From Methylobacterium sp. WL1 (lineage in GTDB: Bacteria > Pseudomonadota > Alphaproteobacteria > Rhizobiales > Beijerinckiaceae): a DNA stretch of 64,000 nt. Numbering within the stretch: the stretch's first letter is position 1; every line of letters starts with the position of its first letter. The notes beneath the pieces were generated by a model that saw only the letters and a list, made by a program, of their open reading frames with translations, was not told where the DNA came from and made no database searches. The stretch spans positions 1,987,001 through 2,051,000 of the forward strand of contig NZ_CP042823.1 of NCBI RefSeq assembly GCF_008000895.1, given 5' to 3'. Shown piece by piece: positions 8,634 to 17,856 of the stretch. The translations under genes were made by a program, and so were the position numbers.

Positions 8634-9140
8634 ATGTCCGCTTCCCTCGGCCTCCCCGCGCTCCCGGCGGGCGCCACGATCCTGCCCCCCGACCGGCGGC
8701 AATCGCCCACCGCCCTGCGGATCCAGCGCGGCGTGCGCCGCCTGTTCTCCGAGATGGGCTGCGTCACCCTGCCGGAATTCTCCCTGGTCAACGGCCGCCG
8801 CGCCGACGTGATCGCCCTGTGCGGCGCCGGCCGGCTCACCATCGTGGAGATCAAGTCGAGCGTCGCGGATTTCCGCGCCGACAGAAAGTGGCCTGATTAC
8901 AGGGACTTCTGCGACCGGTTCTTCTTCGCCATCCCCGAGGACGTGCCCGAATCGCTGATCCCGGAGGCATGTGGCCTGATCGTCGCCGACGGCTACGGCG
9001 CCGGCATCCTGCGGGAAGCCCCGGAGCACCCGCTCAGCGGCCCCCGCCGCAAGGCCGTCACCCTCCGCTTCGCCCACAGCGCCGCCCGCATCCTCCACGC
9101 GCTGGCCGACCCGGGCGCGGTGCGGGAAGGGGCGCTTTGA
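8634..9140 (+). CDS. mmcB: MmcB family DNA repair nuclease-like protein
   Basis: This resembles MmcB, a PD-(D/E)XK-type protein that in Caulobacter is part of the response to mitomycin C damage. The nuclease-type core is visible: RRADVIAL (acidic Asp), then RLTIVEIKSS (the E-x-K signature) and FRADRKWPDYRDFCDRFFFA. The protein has about 168 residues from the ATG at 8634. The upstream ATG at 8598 and one at 8532 are possible alternatives with poor ribosome-binding sites. I looked for an alphaproteobacterial LexA box (GTTC-N7-GTTC) just upstream and did not find one. Confidence 0.8.
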   Translation: MSASLGLPALPAGATILPPDRRQSPTALRIQRGVRRLFSEMGCVTLPEFSLVNGRRADVIALCGAGRLTIVEIKSSVADFRADRKWPDYRDFCDRFFFAIPEDVPESLIPEACGLIVADGYGAGILREAPEHPLSGPRRKAVTLRFAHSAARILHALADPGAVREGAL

Positions 9141-9156
9141 CGAGGGATCTCAACGG

Positions 9157-9250
9157 GTAAGCGCTTTGGGGGGCGGTGGCGGAGCCCCGGGACCTGCAGG
9201 GCTTTGCTCTGTACCCACAACAGGTCTCGGACCTTTTGAAACCCTGACGT
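9157..9250 (+). repeat. Dispersed intergenic repeat, family B, copy 1
   Basis: This contains the block GGGCTTTGCTCTGTACCCAC and GGTCTCGGACCTTTTGAAACC, matching 42405-42465 in the same orientation and 33020-33062 in the opposite one. A shorter fragment lies at 22345-22375. No coding potential is evident. It sits between mmcB and the antiporter gene. Confidence 0.65.
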
Positions 9251-9276
9251 TTTCGTGAAGACTGCGCTATGGGCGG

Positions 9277-10890
9277 GTGATGACGCCCGTTGCCCTGTTC
9301 GAATTGATTCTTGCGCTCCTCGGGGCGGCCCTTCTGCTGTCGCTCGCAGCCGGACGGCTCGGGTTTCCCCCGGCCGCCGCCCTGGTGCTGGGCGGCATGG
9401 CACTGGCGGTGGCACCGGGCCTGCCGGCCTTCGATCTCGATCCGGACCTGATCATGGTCCTGTTCCTGCCGCCGCTGCTGCTCGAATCGGCCTATTTCAC
9501 CGTCTGGCGCGACTTCCGCGCGAGCCTCGGCGCGATCCTGTCGCTCTCGCTCGGGGCGGTGCTGTTCACCACCCTGGTGGTCGGGCTCGTCGCCCACGCG
9601 GTGGTGCCGGCCCTGCCCTGGGCCGCCTGCTTCGCGCTCGGCGCCATCGTCTCGCCGCCGGACGCGGTCGCCGCCAAGGCGGTGCTGGCCCGGGTCGCCC
9701 TGCCCCGCCGGATGGTCACGGTCCTGGAGGGCGAGAGCCTCGTCAACGACGCGTCCGGCCTCGTGCTCTACCGGTTCGCCGTTGCGGCGGCGCTGACCGG
9801 TAGCTTCAGCGTCTGGGCGGCGGCGGGCAGCTTCGCCTGGCTGGCGGTGGCGGGTATCGCGGTCGGGCTCGCCTGCGGCCTGGCGGTGAACGCGCTGGTG
9901 CGGCGCCTGCACGATGCCAACGCCGTCGCGGTACTGAGTTTCCTGGCCTCCTACGCCGCCTATCTCGCCGCCGAGGAGGTCCACGCCTCCGGGGTGCTCG
10001 GCGTGGTCGCCTGCGGGCTGATGATGGGCGGGCGCGAGCACGAGACCTTCGACGCTCATGTCCGGCGTCACGCCGTGTCGGTGTGGGAATTCGTGGTCTT
10101 CGTGCTGGAGGCTCTGGTCTTCGTGCTGATCGGGCTGGCCCTGCGCGGCGTGCTGGCCCGGTCCGGGGGCGACCTCGGCGCGCTCGCCACCGGTCTGCCG
10201 CTGGCGGTCATCGTCACGGTGGCATGCGTGACCGCGCGGCTGCTGTGGGTGTTCCCTGCCGTCTACCTGCGGCGGACCCTGTCGGCCCGGGTTCGCGCCC
10301 AGGAGCCCCGCCCGGACCCGCGGGTGCCGCTGATCATCGGCTGGGCCGGCATGCGCGGGGTGGTGACCCTGGCCGCTGCCCTGGCACTGCCGGTGGACTT
10401 TCCGGGCCGTGACGCGATCCTGGTGGCGGCCTTCGCGGTGATCCTGTTCACGGTCCTGATCCAGGGCACGACGCTTGGTCCGCTGATCCGGTGGCTACGC
10501 CTCGACCCGCGCCAGAGCCTCCCGGAGGGCCATCTCGACGCCGCGATGGCCCGGGTGGTGATGAACGAGGCCGGGCTCGGTGCCCTACAGCGGCTGGTGG
10601 CGCCCGGGTCCGGCGCGCTGCAGCATCCGCGCCTGGTCGAGGAGTGCCGTCGCCGGGTGCGGGCATCGTCCCGGGACCGCGACGAGCGTGGGGCGCTGGC
10701 CGCCGAGAAGACCGAGCATTTCGCCGCCGCGCTGCTCGCGGTGCGGTCCGGGCGCTCGGCGCTGATCGCCCTGCACCGGGAGAACCGCATCCACAGCTCG
10801 GTGTTGCGGGCCCTGGAAGGGGAGATCGACCTGGAGGAACTCCACCTGAAGCGCCTGGCCGGCGAAGCGCCGGCGCACGGCGCCGTCTAA
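9277..10890 (+). CDS. Na+/H+ (or K+/H+) antiporter, CPA1 family (NhaP-like)
   Basis: This 537-residue inner-membrane antiporter exchanges protons for sodium or potassium. About twelve hydrophobic spans fill residues 5-410. Family signatures are FLPPLLLESAYFTVWRDFR near residue 63, the ion-binding region ALGAIVSPPDAVAAKAVL and the EGESLVNDASGLVLYRFA motif with the essential Asn-Asp pair. GWAGMRGVVTLAAALALP marks a late span. The C-terminal 110 residues are a charged cytoplasmic tail that may regulate the exchanger. Cation preference cannot be assigned. Confidence 0.9.
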   Translation: MMTPVALFELILALLGAALLLSLAAGRLGFPPAAALVLGGMALAVAPGLPAFDLDPDLIMVLFLPPLLLESAYFTVWRDFRASLGAILSLSLGAVLFTTLVVGLVAHAVVPALPWAACFALGAIVSPPDAVAAKAVLARVALPRRMVTVLEGESLVNDASGLVLYRFAVAAALTGSFSVWAAAGSFAWLAVAGIAVGLACGLAVNALVRRLHDANAVAVLSFLASYAAYLAAEEVHASGVLGVVACGLMMGGREHETFDAHVRRHAVSVWEFVVFVLEALVFVLIGLALRGVLARSGGDLGALATGLPLAVIVTVACVTARLLWVFPAVYLRRTLSARVRAQEPRPDPRVPLIIGWAGMRGVVTLAAALALPVDFPGRDAILVAAFAVILFTVLIQGTTLGPLIRWLRLDPRQSLPEGHLDAAMARVVMNEAGLGALQRLVAPGSGALQHPRLVEECRRRVRASSRDRDERGALAAEKTEHFAAALLAVRSGRSALIALHRENRIHSSVLRALEGEIDLEELHLKRLAGEAPAHGAV

Positions 10891-10933
10891 GCCCGAACTC
10901 CGAGCGGAGCGTCGGGGTTCTCGAGGCTATGCG

Positions 10934-11038
10934 CTCGCGCATCCTGCCGGATGTCGGAACCAGCACGTTGCGCTGGCATCTGGATCCGCAACGTCTTCGT
11001 CCGAAAGCCGGCGGCCGCCTTTCGGAACGATGCCCTAG
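10934..11038 (+). repeat. Dispersed intergenic repeat, family A, copy 2
   Basis: This is the full-length counterpart of 37-141, ending in CGGAACGATGCCCTAG. The terminator stem is degenerate in this copy. As in copy 1, the terminal CTA forms the stop codon of the neighbouring minus-strand gene. Confidence 0.7.
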
Positions 11039-11310
11039 CGGGTGGTGCAGGCGTCGGTCGGGTTGCTGTAGCCGCTGTAGACGACCCGCACCTTGCGCAG
11101 GCAGGGGGCGGCCTCCTTGGGCGCCGCCACGGGGGAGACCTCCACCGGCTCGACCCGCAGGCTCGCCGTGACGGTCGGCTCCTCAGGGGTCGCCAGCGCG
11201 CGGCTGGCGCTCATCACGAACGGGGTGGCAACCATCGCCGAGACGGCGAGCGCGGCCAGGACGGCAAAGTTCTTGCGGCCGAAATCGTGACGCGTGCGAG
11301 CCTGATGCAT
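11035..11310 (-). CDS. Small hypothetical membrane-anchored or secreted protein
   Basis: This 91-residue protein was not recognised. It has a basic N-terminus (MHQARTRHDFGRKN), a hydrophobic segment FAVLAALAVSAMVATPFVM at about residues 15-34 that could be a signal anchor, then a Pro/Glu/Val-rich linker. A short tail carries two cysteines (APCLRKVRVVY and TDACTTR). It ends inside the family-A repeat, which supplies its stop. The ATG at 11310 was chosen because the longer upstream reading has no family-like content. Confidence 0.55.
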   Translation of the reverse strand: MHQARTRHDFGRKNFAVLAALAVSAMVATPFVMSASRALATPEEPTVTASLRVEPVEVSPVAAPKEAAPCLRKVRVVYSGYSNPTDACTTR

Positions 11311-11463
11311 GACTGGTGGTCCGTCGTATTCGGCAGCGCTGAGGTGCCGAAATCCCCTGTTTGCGGCGATAACTTGGCCGCGAACTTGACGGTTCCCGCT
11401 ATGCCGAGAAAACGGCCCCGCTTGCGTGCTTCGCCACACAACCGGGGCGCCCGTGCGAAGGAT

Positions 11464-11922
11464 TCAGACGATCTTACGGTACTGCACGAAGCCCGACCGC
11501 TCCGCGATCCGGTCGTAGAGCAGCATCGCGTCGGTATTGGTCTCATGGGTCAACCAATGGACGCGTGAGCAGCCGGCGGCTTTTGCGGCCGCGTAGACAT
11601 GCGTGATCAGCCGACGGCCGATTCCCGCGCCACGGACTGTGTCCGCCACGAACAGGTCCTGCAGGTAGCAGTAATCGCCGATCGTCCAGGCCGAGCGGTG
11701 GCGGATGTGGTGGACCAGCCCGACTGCCTCGGCGCCCCGCCAGGCCAGGGCGCCGTCGACCGGTTCGGCCGGGTCGTTGAGGCGGGCCCAGGTGCAGTCC
11801 GTGACGGCCTCGGCGATCTCGACCTTGTAGAAGGCTTGGTAGCCCCGCCAGAGCGGCAGCCACGCCGCCCGATCCTCCGGGGCGATCGGGCGGATGGCGA
11901 TGGTCTCCGGTTCGAGGGTCAT
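11464..11922 (-). CDS. GNAT family N-acetyltransferase
   Basis: This 152-residue enzyme transfers an acetyl group from acetyl-CoA to an amine. The GNAT core is clear: [12 protein letters not shown] at the start, [20 protein letters not shown] with the R-x-x-G-I-G acetyl-CoA loop near residue 90, and the closing helix [22 protein letters not shown]. This pattern is typical of the subgroup resembling spermidine/amino-acid acetyltransferases. The substrate is unknown. It lies divergent from glyQ. Confidence 0.85.
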   Translation of the reverse strand: MTLEPETIAIRPIAPEDRAAWLPLWRGYQAFYKVEIAEAVTDCTWARLNDPAEPVDGALAWRGAEAVGLVHHIRHRSAWTIGDYCYLQDLFVADTVRGAGIGRRLITHVYAAAKAAGCSRVHWLTHETNTDAMLLYDRIAERSGFVQYRKIV

Positions 11923-12089
11923 GGTCCGCGTCTCCCGCATGGCACAGGGGGGAACTGACCACCCTCCGTACCCCGGGCGCAAGCGCAACCGCGCCCGCCC
12001 CGCTGGCCCTTCGTCTTGCACCCCCCCGCCGCCCGCACCTAAACCGGCCCGCCGACCCCCAGACCTGCATCGCCGAGCCGTCCCCGCCT

Positions 12090-13001
12090 ATGTCCCACAA
12101 GAAATCGTTCCAGGGGCTGATCCTGACGCTGCAGGAGTTCTGGGCCGCGCAGGGCTGCGTGATCCTCCAGCCCTACGACATGGAGGTCGGCGCCGGCACG
12201 TTCCATCCGGCGACGACGCTGCGCGCGCTCGGCCCGAAGCCCTGGAAGGCCGCCTATGTCCAGCCGTCGCGCCGGCCCAAGGACGGCCGCTACGGCGAGA
12301 ATCCCAACCGGCTCCAGCATTATTACCAGTTCCAGGTGATCCTGAAGCCGAACCCGCCCAACCTCCAGGAACTCTACCTCGCCTCCCTCGACGCGATCGG
12401 GGTCGACCTGAAGCTCCACGACATCCGCTTCGTCGAGGACGATTGGGAGAGCCCGACGCTCGGCGCCTGGGGCCTCGGCTGGGAATGCTGGTGCGACGGG
12501 ATGGAGGTCAGCCAGTTCACCTACTTCCAGCAGGTGGCGGGCTTCGAATGCGCGCCCGTGGCCGGCGAGCTGACCTACGGCCTCGAGCGGCTCGCCATGT
12601 ACGTCCAGGGTGTCGAGAACGTCTACGACCTCGACTTCAACGGCGCCGAGGGCGCGGACCGGATCACCTACGGCGACGTGTTCCTGCAGGCCGAGCAGGA
12701 ATATTCCCGGCACAACTTCGAGGCGGCCGACACCGCGATGCTGTTCCGCCAGTTCACCGACGCGGAGGCCGCCTGCCGGTCCTATCTCGACGCCGGCGCG
12801 CCTGCCGCCGAGACCGAGCGCCACCGCATGGCGCAACCGGCCTACGACCAGTGCATCAAGGCGAGCCACGTCTTCAACCTGCTCGACGCCCGCGGGGTCA
12901 TCTCGGTCACGGAGCGTCAGAGCTACATCCTGCGGGTGCGGGAACTCGCCAAGGCCTGCGGCGCGGCGTGGCTCAAGACGGCGGCCGGTGGAGCCCCTTG
13001 A
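12090..13001 (+). CDS. glyQ: Glycyl-tRNA synthetase alpha subunit
   Basis: This is the catalytic class II aminoacyl-tRNA synthetase subunit that activates glycine. It works as an alpha2beta2 tetramer with GlyS, encoded 650 bp downstream. The 303-residue length is normal. Diagnostic blocks include [52 protein letters not shown] (motif 2) and the class II end [22 protein letters not shown]. The start is at [10 protein letters not shown], the family's usual position. A small periplasmic-protein gene separates it from glyS. Confidence 0.97.
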   Translation: MSHKKSFQGLILTLQEFWAAQGCVILQPYDMEVGAGTFHPATTLRALGPKPWKAAYVQPSRRPKDGRYGENPNRLQHYYQFQVILKPNPPNLQELYLASLDAIGVDLKLHDIRFVEDDWESPTLGAWGLGWECWCDGMEVSQFTYFQQVAGFECAPVAGELTYGLERLAMYVQGVENVYDLDFNGAEGADRITYGDVFLQAEQEYSRHNFEAADTAMLFRQFTDAEAACRSYLDAGAPAAETERHRMAQPAYDQCIKASHVFNLLDARGVISVTERQSYILRVRELAKACGAAWLKTAAGGAP

Positions 13002-13066
13002 GCCCTCGCGCGTTGCAACCCCCGCCAATCGGCGCGTTTCGGCGCGTCCGCAGACGCGGGAATCCC

Positions 13067-13513
13067 ATGATGAAAAAGACCCTCCTCGCCCTCGGCGTCC
13101 TCGCGTTCGGTCTCGCCCCGGCGCTCGCGGCCGATCCCGGCCCGGAGGCTGTGGTCAAGAAGCTCTATGCGGAGCCGCGCCCGAATCACTCGGCCGTCTA
13201 CACCAAGCGCCTGCAGGGCCTGTTCGACGCCGACGCCAAGCAGGCCAACGGCGCCACCGGCAGCCTCGACTTCGATTACCGCCTGAACGGCGAGCCCCTG
13301 AAGCCCGATACCGTGAAGGCCCTGACCTTCAAGGAGGCCACGGAGGGCAAGGACCAGGCGAAGGTCACGGTGGAGCGCAAGGGTGGGGACGGCTCGAAAT
13401 CCATCGTCTTCGACCTCGTGCGCGAGGACGGCGCCTGGCGGGTGTCGGATGCCCACGCGATCGGCGATCGCAAGTGGCAGCTCACCACCATCCTGAAGGG
13501 CGAGGCGCAATAA
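13067..13513 (+). CDS. Exported hypothetical protein, DUF3828-like
   Basis: This 148-residue protein starts [22 protein letters not shown], a clear Sec signal peptide, so it is periplasmic. The mature part begins with [12 protein letters not shown] and ends [19 protein letters not shown], a layout like DUF3828 proteins of unknown function. It sits between glyQ and glyS in the same direction and probably shares their transcript, though a hairpin follows it. No enzymatic motif is visible. Confidence 0.75.
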   Translation: MMKKTLLALGVLAFGLAPALAADPGPEAVVKKLYAEPRPNHSAVYTKRLQGLFDADAKQANGATGSLDFDYRLNGEPLKPDTVKALTFKEATEGKDQAKVTVERKGGDGSKSIVFDLVREDGAWRVSDAHAIGDRKWQLTTILKGEAQ

Positions 13514-13592
13514 GAGCTTCTCACGAAACTCCCGATCACCGGGAGTTCTTCTCTGGCAGCGACGGCGCAGCGGGAGATTTGTGAGAGGTTCT
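13514..13592. repeat. Nested inverted repeat between the DUF3828-like gene and glyS
   Basis: An inner perfect hairpin (AACTCCCG at 13527-13534 against CGGGAGTT at 13540-13547) lies inside a looser outer pair: AGAGCTTCTCAC at about 13513-13524 and GTGAGAGGTTCT at 13581-13592. It could be a terminator or attenuator, or a mobile palindromic element. The following T run is weak (TTCTTCTCT). Confidence 0.55.
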
Positions 13593-13652
13593 CAGGACGG
13601 CCCCGGCCGTTCGACCCTCGACAGGCCAGCGGCGCGGCGATATGGCCGCGCC

Positions 13653-15836
13653 ATGCCCGACCTCCTGCTCGAACTCCGCTCGGAAGAGATCCCCGCCCGC
13701 ATGCAGCGGCGCGCGGCGGAGGATCTGAAGAAACTCGTGACCGACTCGCTGGTCGAGCGCGGCTTCCTGTACGAGGGCGCCAAGGCGTTCTCGACGCCGC
13801 GCCGCCTCGCCCTGCACATCGCCGGCCTGCCCGCCCGCGGCGAGGCCGTGCGCGAGGAGCGCCGCGGGCCGCGGGTCGGCGCCCCCGAGGCCGCCGTCCA
13901 AGGCTTCCTGAAGGGCGCCGGCCTTGCGAGCCTGGACGAGGCACAACGAATCACCGACCCCAAGAAAGGGGAATTCTACCTCGCGGTGATCGAGCGCCCG
14001 GGCCGCGAGACCCTGGACGTGCTGGCCGAGCTCCTGCCCGAGATCATCCGGAGCTTCCCCTGGCCGAAGGCGATGCGCTGGGGCGCGGCGTCCGCCCAGC
14101 CCGGCGCCCTACGCTGGGTGCGCCCGCTGCAATCGATCGTCGCGACCTTCGGGCCGGAGACCGAGACCCCCGAGGTGGTGTCGTTCGCCGTCAGTGGCAT
14201 CGCGGCCGGGACTGTCACCTACGGCCATCGCTTCCTGGCGCCCGGACCGATCGAGGTGCGCCGGTTCGACGACTACATCCAGGCCCTGGAGCGCGCGAAG
14301 GTCATCCTCGACGCCGACCGGCGCAAGGATGTGATCCTGCACGATGCCCGCGACCTTGCCTTCGCCCGCGGCCTCGACCTCGTGGAGGACGAGGGCCTGC
14401 TGGAGGAGGTGTCCGGCTTGGTGGAATGGCCCGTGGTGCTGATGGGCTCCTTCGACGACGCCTTCCTCGACATCCCGGCCGAGGCGATCCGGGCGACCAT
14501 CCGGGCGAACCAGAAGTGCTTCGTCCTGCGCAAATCCGGCTCGGAGGATCTGGCCCCCGCGTTCATCCTGGTCTCGAATCTTTTGGCGTCTGACGGCGGC
14601 CAAGCGATCACGGCCGGCAACGAGCGCGTGGTGCGGGCGCGCCTGTCGGACGCAAAATTCTTCTGGGAGACCGACAAGGCGATCCGCCTGGACGACCGGC
14701 TGCCCAAGCTCGACAGCATCGTCTTCCACGAAAAGCTCGGGACGCAGGGTGAGCGGATCGCCCGTATCGCCGCCCTGGCGAAGGAGCTGGCGCCCCTGGT
14801 CGGGGCCGACCCGGCGCTCGCCGAGCGCGCCGCCCGCCTCGCCAAGGCCGACCTCGTCACCGAGATGGTCGGCGAGTTCCCGGAGCTTCAGGGCCTGATG
14901 GGCCGTAAATACGCGGCGCTCCAGGGCGAGCACGGAAGCGTCTGCGCCGCCATCGAGGAGCATTACAAGCCGGTCGGCCCCTCCGACCGGGTGCCGAGCG
15001 ATCCGGTCTCGATCGCCGTGGCGCTGGCCGACAAGCTCGACACGCTGGTGGGCTTTTGGGCAATCGACGAGAAGCCCACCGGCAGCAAGGACCCGTATGC
15101 GCTCCGACGGGCGGCCTTGGGGGTGATTCGGTATGTGCTCAATGGGCTCCGCCTGAATCTTGTTAACATTTTCGACGCGCATTCTGATCTGGTTGGCAAG
15201 TCTATAAACGCGACAGCAAGTGCCAAAGCGTCTCCTGGAGGCAATGCTGTCGGGCATGGTCGTGGTCTAATCGATTGGGGCGGACGAACTGCAGATATCA
15301 GCAGCATTGATCTTCTCGCCTTCTTCGCCGACCGCCTCAAGGTCTACCTGCGCGAACAGGGCGCCCGGCACGACTTGATCGACGCGGTCTTCGCGCTGCC
15401 CGGGCAGGACGACCTGCTGATGGTGGTGCGCCGGGTCGAGGCCCTGCAGGCCTTCCTGGAGACCGAGGACGGCAAGAACCTGCTGGCCGGGGTCAAGCGC
15501 GCCTCGAACATCCTGCGGATCGAGGAGAAAAAGGACGGCCGCGCCTACGATGCCGCGCCCGATTCCGCGCTGGCCGCGTCCGGTGAGCCGGCCGAGCGGG
15601 CGCTCGCCGAGGCCCTGACGGGCGCCGCCGCGACGGCATCGCACGCTATTGCGAACGAGGACTTCGCCGGCGCGATGCGGGCGCTCTCGACCCTGCGCGC
15701 GCCGGTCGACGCCTTCTTCCAGGATGTTACCGTCAACGCGCCCGATCCGGGCTTGCGCGAGAACCGCCTGCTGCTGCTCAACGCGCTACGCGCCGCGACC
15801 CGCGCGGTGGCGGATTTCTCGAAGATCGAGGGATAG
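13653..15836 (+). CDS. glyS: Glycyl-tRNA synthetase beta subunit
   Basis: This 727-residue subunit binds tRNA-Gly and completes the alpha2beta2 synthetase with GlyQ. It begins [18 protein letters not shown] and carries the conserved [27 protein letters not shown] and [15 protein letters not shown] blocks. The C-terminal anticodon-binding-like region has [26 protein letters not shown]. Codons between about 15120 and 15310 are markedly AT-richer than the rest and encode a less conserved stretch including a Gly/Ala/Ser insert. The frame stays open. The start is ATG 13653. Confidence 0.95.
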   Translation: MPDLLLELRSEEIPARMQRRAAEDLKKLVTDSLVERGFLYEGAKAFSTPRRLALHIAGLPARGEAVREERRGPRVGAPEAAVQGFLKGAGLASLDEAQRITDPKKGEFYLAVIERPGRETLDVLAELLPEIIRSFPWPKAMRWGAASAQPGALRWVRPLQSIVATFGPETETPEVVSFAVSGIAAGTVTYGHRFLAPGPIEVRRFDDYIQALERAKVILDADRRKDVILHDARDLAFARGLDLVEDEGLLEEVSGLVEWPVVLMGSFDDAFLDIPAEAIRATIRANQKCFVLRKSGSEDLAPAFILVSNLLASDGGQAITAGNERVVRARLSDAKFFWETDKAIRLDDRLPKLDSIVFHEKLGTQGERIARIAALAKELAPLVGADPALAERAARLAKADLVTEMVGEFPELQGLMGRKYAALQGEHGSVCAAIEEHYKPVGPSDRVPSDPVSIAVALADKLDTLVGFWAIDEKPTGSKDPYALRRAALGVIRYVLNGLRLNLVNIFDAHSDLVGKSINATASAKASPGGNAVGHGRGLIDWGGRTADISSIDLLAFFADRLKVYLREQGARHDLIDAVFALPGQDDLLMVVRRVEALQAFLETEDGKNLLAGVKRASNILRIEEKKDGRAYDAAPDSALAASGEPAERALAEALTGAAATASHAIANEDFAGAMRALSTLRAPVDAFFQDVTVNAPDPGLRENRLLLLNALRAATRAVADFSKIEG

Positions 15837-15846
15837 CACCCCTTCT

Positions 15847-15888
15847 CCCCGCAGGCGGGGCGACGGGACGCGCGGCCCCCGTCCCGTC
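15847..15888. terminator. Paired hairpins between convergent genes
   Basis: Two hairpins lie in the 50-bp gap between glyS (+) and otnC (-): CCCCGC/GCGGGG (15847-15852 with 15855-15860) and GACGGGAC/GTCCCGTC (15862-15869 with 15881-15888). Neither is followed by a good T run, but the position suggests a shared bidirectional terminator. Confidence 0.5.
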
Positions 15889-16564
15889 ACCCATGATCGT
15901 GCCCGGCATGGTCGTCCACCTCCGGCAGGGTCAGCCCGAAATGGGTGACGAGATCCGCCACCTGTCCCGGGCTCAACTGCCGCGGGTTGAGGTTGCGAAG
16001 TAACAGATAAAGCTTGGCGGTCTCCTCCAGCTCCTCGGTGGCGAACACCGCGCCCTCCAGGCTGTCGCCGGCCACCACCGGACCGTGATTTGCGAGCAGC
16101 ACCGAGCTGTACCGGCCCGCGAGCCCCCGGATCGCGTCCGCCACCGCGGGGTCGCCGGGGCGATAATACGGCACCAGCGCTGTGCCCCCGGTGCGCATCA
16201 GGTAATAGGGCGTCAGCGGCGGCAGCACCTGGCGCGGGTCGATCTCGGGCAGCATCGAGACTGCCACCGCGTGGGTGGAGTGCAGGTGCACGATCGCCTT
16301 GGCCTCGCCCCGGCTCTCGTAGAGCGCAGTGTGCAGCGGGATTTCCTTGGTCGGCTTGTCGCCCGAGATCAGCCGGCCATCCTGGTCGAGCCGCGAGATC
16401 CGGGCGGGGTTGAGGAAGCCCAGCGACGCGTTGGTCGGCGTCACCAGCCAGCCGCCGTCGGGCAGGCGCAGCGAGATGTTGCCGGAGGAGCCCGGCGTCA
16501 GGCCGCGCTCGAACAGCGAGCGGCCGTAGCGGCAGATTTGTTCACGCAACGCCGTCTCGCTCAT
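15887..16564 (-). CDS. otnC: 3-oxo-tetronate 4-phosphate decarboxylase (class II aldolase family)
   Basis: This 225-residue member of the class II aldolase/adducin fold is assigned the last step of tetronate breakdown, decarboxylating 3-oxo-tetronate 4-phosphate to dihydroxyacetone phosphate. Family features are GLTPGSSGNISLRLPDGG near residue 21, the zinc-ligand motif HLHSTHAVAVS near residue 93 and LANHGPVV near residue 158. The specific role comes from the adjacent ltnD, otnI, otnK and denD genes, not from the fold alone. It overlaps the end of the upstream lacI-type gene by 4 bp (ATGA) and is co-transcribed with it. The His-rich end DDHAGHDHG is unusual. Confidence 0.88.
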   Translation of the reverse strand: MSETALREQICRYGRSLFERGLTPGSSGNISLRLPDGGWLVTPTNASLGFLNPARISRLDQDGRLISGDKPTKEIPLHTALYESRGEAKAIVHLHSTHAVAVSMLPEIDPRQVLPPLTPYYLMRTGGTALVPYYRPGDPAVADAIRGLAGRYSSVLLANHGPVVAGDSLEGAVFATEELEETAKLYLLLRNLNPRQLSPGQVADLVTHFGLTLPEVDDHAGHDHG

Positions 16565-17568
16565 GCGGTCGCTCCCTCGATCAGCTCGAATCCGAGATCG
16601 ATTCTTTTGGGACTTTCACCCATCAGGCAGATGGCCGCCTGCCGGCCGATCTCCAGGCGCGGGGTGCGCACCGTCGACAAGGGCTGGGGCATCGCCGCCG
16701 CGAATTCGAGCCCGTTGAAGCCGAACAGGGCGATCCGCCCCGGCACCGCCAGCCCCGCCGACAGGCAAGCGAAGTAGCCCCCGAGCGCCATGTCGTCGTT
16801 GGAGAAGTAGACCGCGTCGAGGTCCGGACGGCGCGCCAGCAGCGTCTCCAGCCCGGCCCGCCCCGAGGCCGGCGAGGACGGCCCCGGCCGGATTTCTCGG
16901 GCCTGGAGCGCCAGGCCCGCTTCGCCCAGGGCAGCCTCGAACCCGGCCAGTCGCTTGCCCGCCCTCAGGTCGACCGCAAGGTCGTGGCCGAGATAGGCGA
17001 TGCGGCGATACCCGCGGAGCGCGAGATGCCGGGCGCTCGCTGCCCCCACCGCCCGGTTGGAGAAGCCGACCACGGCGTCGATCCCGGGCCCGTCCGTGTC
17101 GATCATCTCGACCACGCGCACGCCCCCGGCCTTCGCCAGGGCCACGGTCCCGGGATTGTGCTCCAGCCCGGTCAGCAACAGCGCGGCCGGGCGCCAGGAC
17201 AGCAGCGCGGCGGCCAGCGCCTCCTCCCGGTCGGGATCGTAGTCGCTCACCCCGATCACGCACTGGATGCCCTCGGCCTCCAGCGCCCCGGTCAGCCCGC
17301 GCAGCAGGTCGGGGAACACCACGTTGGCGAGGGACGGCACGATCACCCCGGCGAGCTGCGCGCTCGCGCCGGGACCGGCGAGGCTGCCGGCGAGGCGGTT
17401 GGGCACGTAGCCGAGCCGGGCCACGGCCTCGGCCACCCGCTCCCCGGCCCGCTTCGAATAGGAGCCGTGGTTGCGCAGGACCCGCGAGACCGTGCTCTCG
17501 CCGACCCCCGCCGCCCGGGCGACGTCGGTGAGCGTCACGAGCCGCCCCGGCGGCTGGAATGCATCCAT
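16561..17568 (-). CDS. LacI family transcriptional regulator of the tetronate cluster
   Basis: This 335-residue LacI/GalR regulator has an N-terminal helix-turn-helix plus hinge (VTLTDVARAAGVGESTVSRVLRN, then LGYVPNRLAGSLAG) and a periplasmic-binding-like sugar domain (AGVIVPSLANVVFPDLLRGL to LFGFNGLEFAAAMPQPLSTV). Its likely ligand is a tetronate or an intermediate. The ATG at 17568 follows a GGGAG and puts the HTH about ten residues in. Its stop overlaps the otnC start, and it diverges from the transporter gene with a perfect LacI-type palindrome in between (17748-17763). Confidence 0.88.
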   Translation of the reverse strand: MDAFQPPGRLVTLTDVARAAGVGESTVSRVLRNHGSYSKRAGERVAEAVARLGYVPNRLAGSLAGPGASAQLAGVIVPSLANVVFPDLLRGLTGALEAEGIQCVIGVSDYDPDREEALAAALLSWRPAALLLTGLEHNPGTVALAKAGGVRVVEMIDTDGPGIDAVVGFSNRAVGAASARHLALRGYRRIAYLGHDLAVDLRAGKRLAGFEAALGEAGLALQAREIRPGPSSPASGRAGLETLLARRPDLDAVYFSNDDMALGGYFACLSAGLAVPGRIALFGFNGLEFAAAMPQPLSTVRTPRLEIGRQAAICLMGESPKRIDLGFELIEGATA

Positions 17569-17626
17569 CTCCCGGCCTCTCCCGGCCATTTTCGCGTCTC
17601 CGCCTCGCCTCCCACCCAGGGCCCTC

Positions 17627-17665
17627 ATCCTGAGGCATCCGCTGCGCTTCGGCACCTCTGGATGG
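17627..17665. repeat. Fragment of intergenic repeat family E
   Basis: CCTCATCCTGAGG followed by a partial palindrome (CCGCTGCGCTTCGG) matches in inverted orientation the end of the repeat at 1312-1420. It lies in the lacI/transporter divergent region. Confidence 0.4.
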
Positions 17666-17747
17666 GGGGTGGATTGGATGCAGGGCTCCCGTTCGGCGGC
17701 GCCTTATGCCCCGCCATAGCGGCCTGCATTATTTCGCACAAGCCGGA

Positions 17748-17763
17748 TTGGCAGCGCTGCCAA
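17748..17763. promoter_or_regulatory. Perfect 16-bp palindrome, probable LacI-family operator
   Basis: TTGGCAGCGCTGCCAA is fully self-complementary with the central CpG typical of LacI/GalR operators. It lies 94 bp before the transporter start and 180 bp before the lacI start. This is where the local LacI-type regulator would be expected to control both divergent units. The site itself is seen. Its binding by this regulator is inferred. Confidence 0.7.
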
Positions 17764-17856
17764 AAACCGTTACAGCCCCCGTCAGCGCCGCCGGAACGAG
17801 CGGTGAAGACCATTATCCGTCCGCCTCCCGCGGGGTGCGGACCAGGGAGTACGCCG

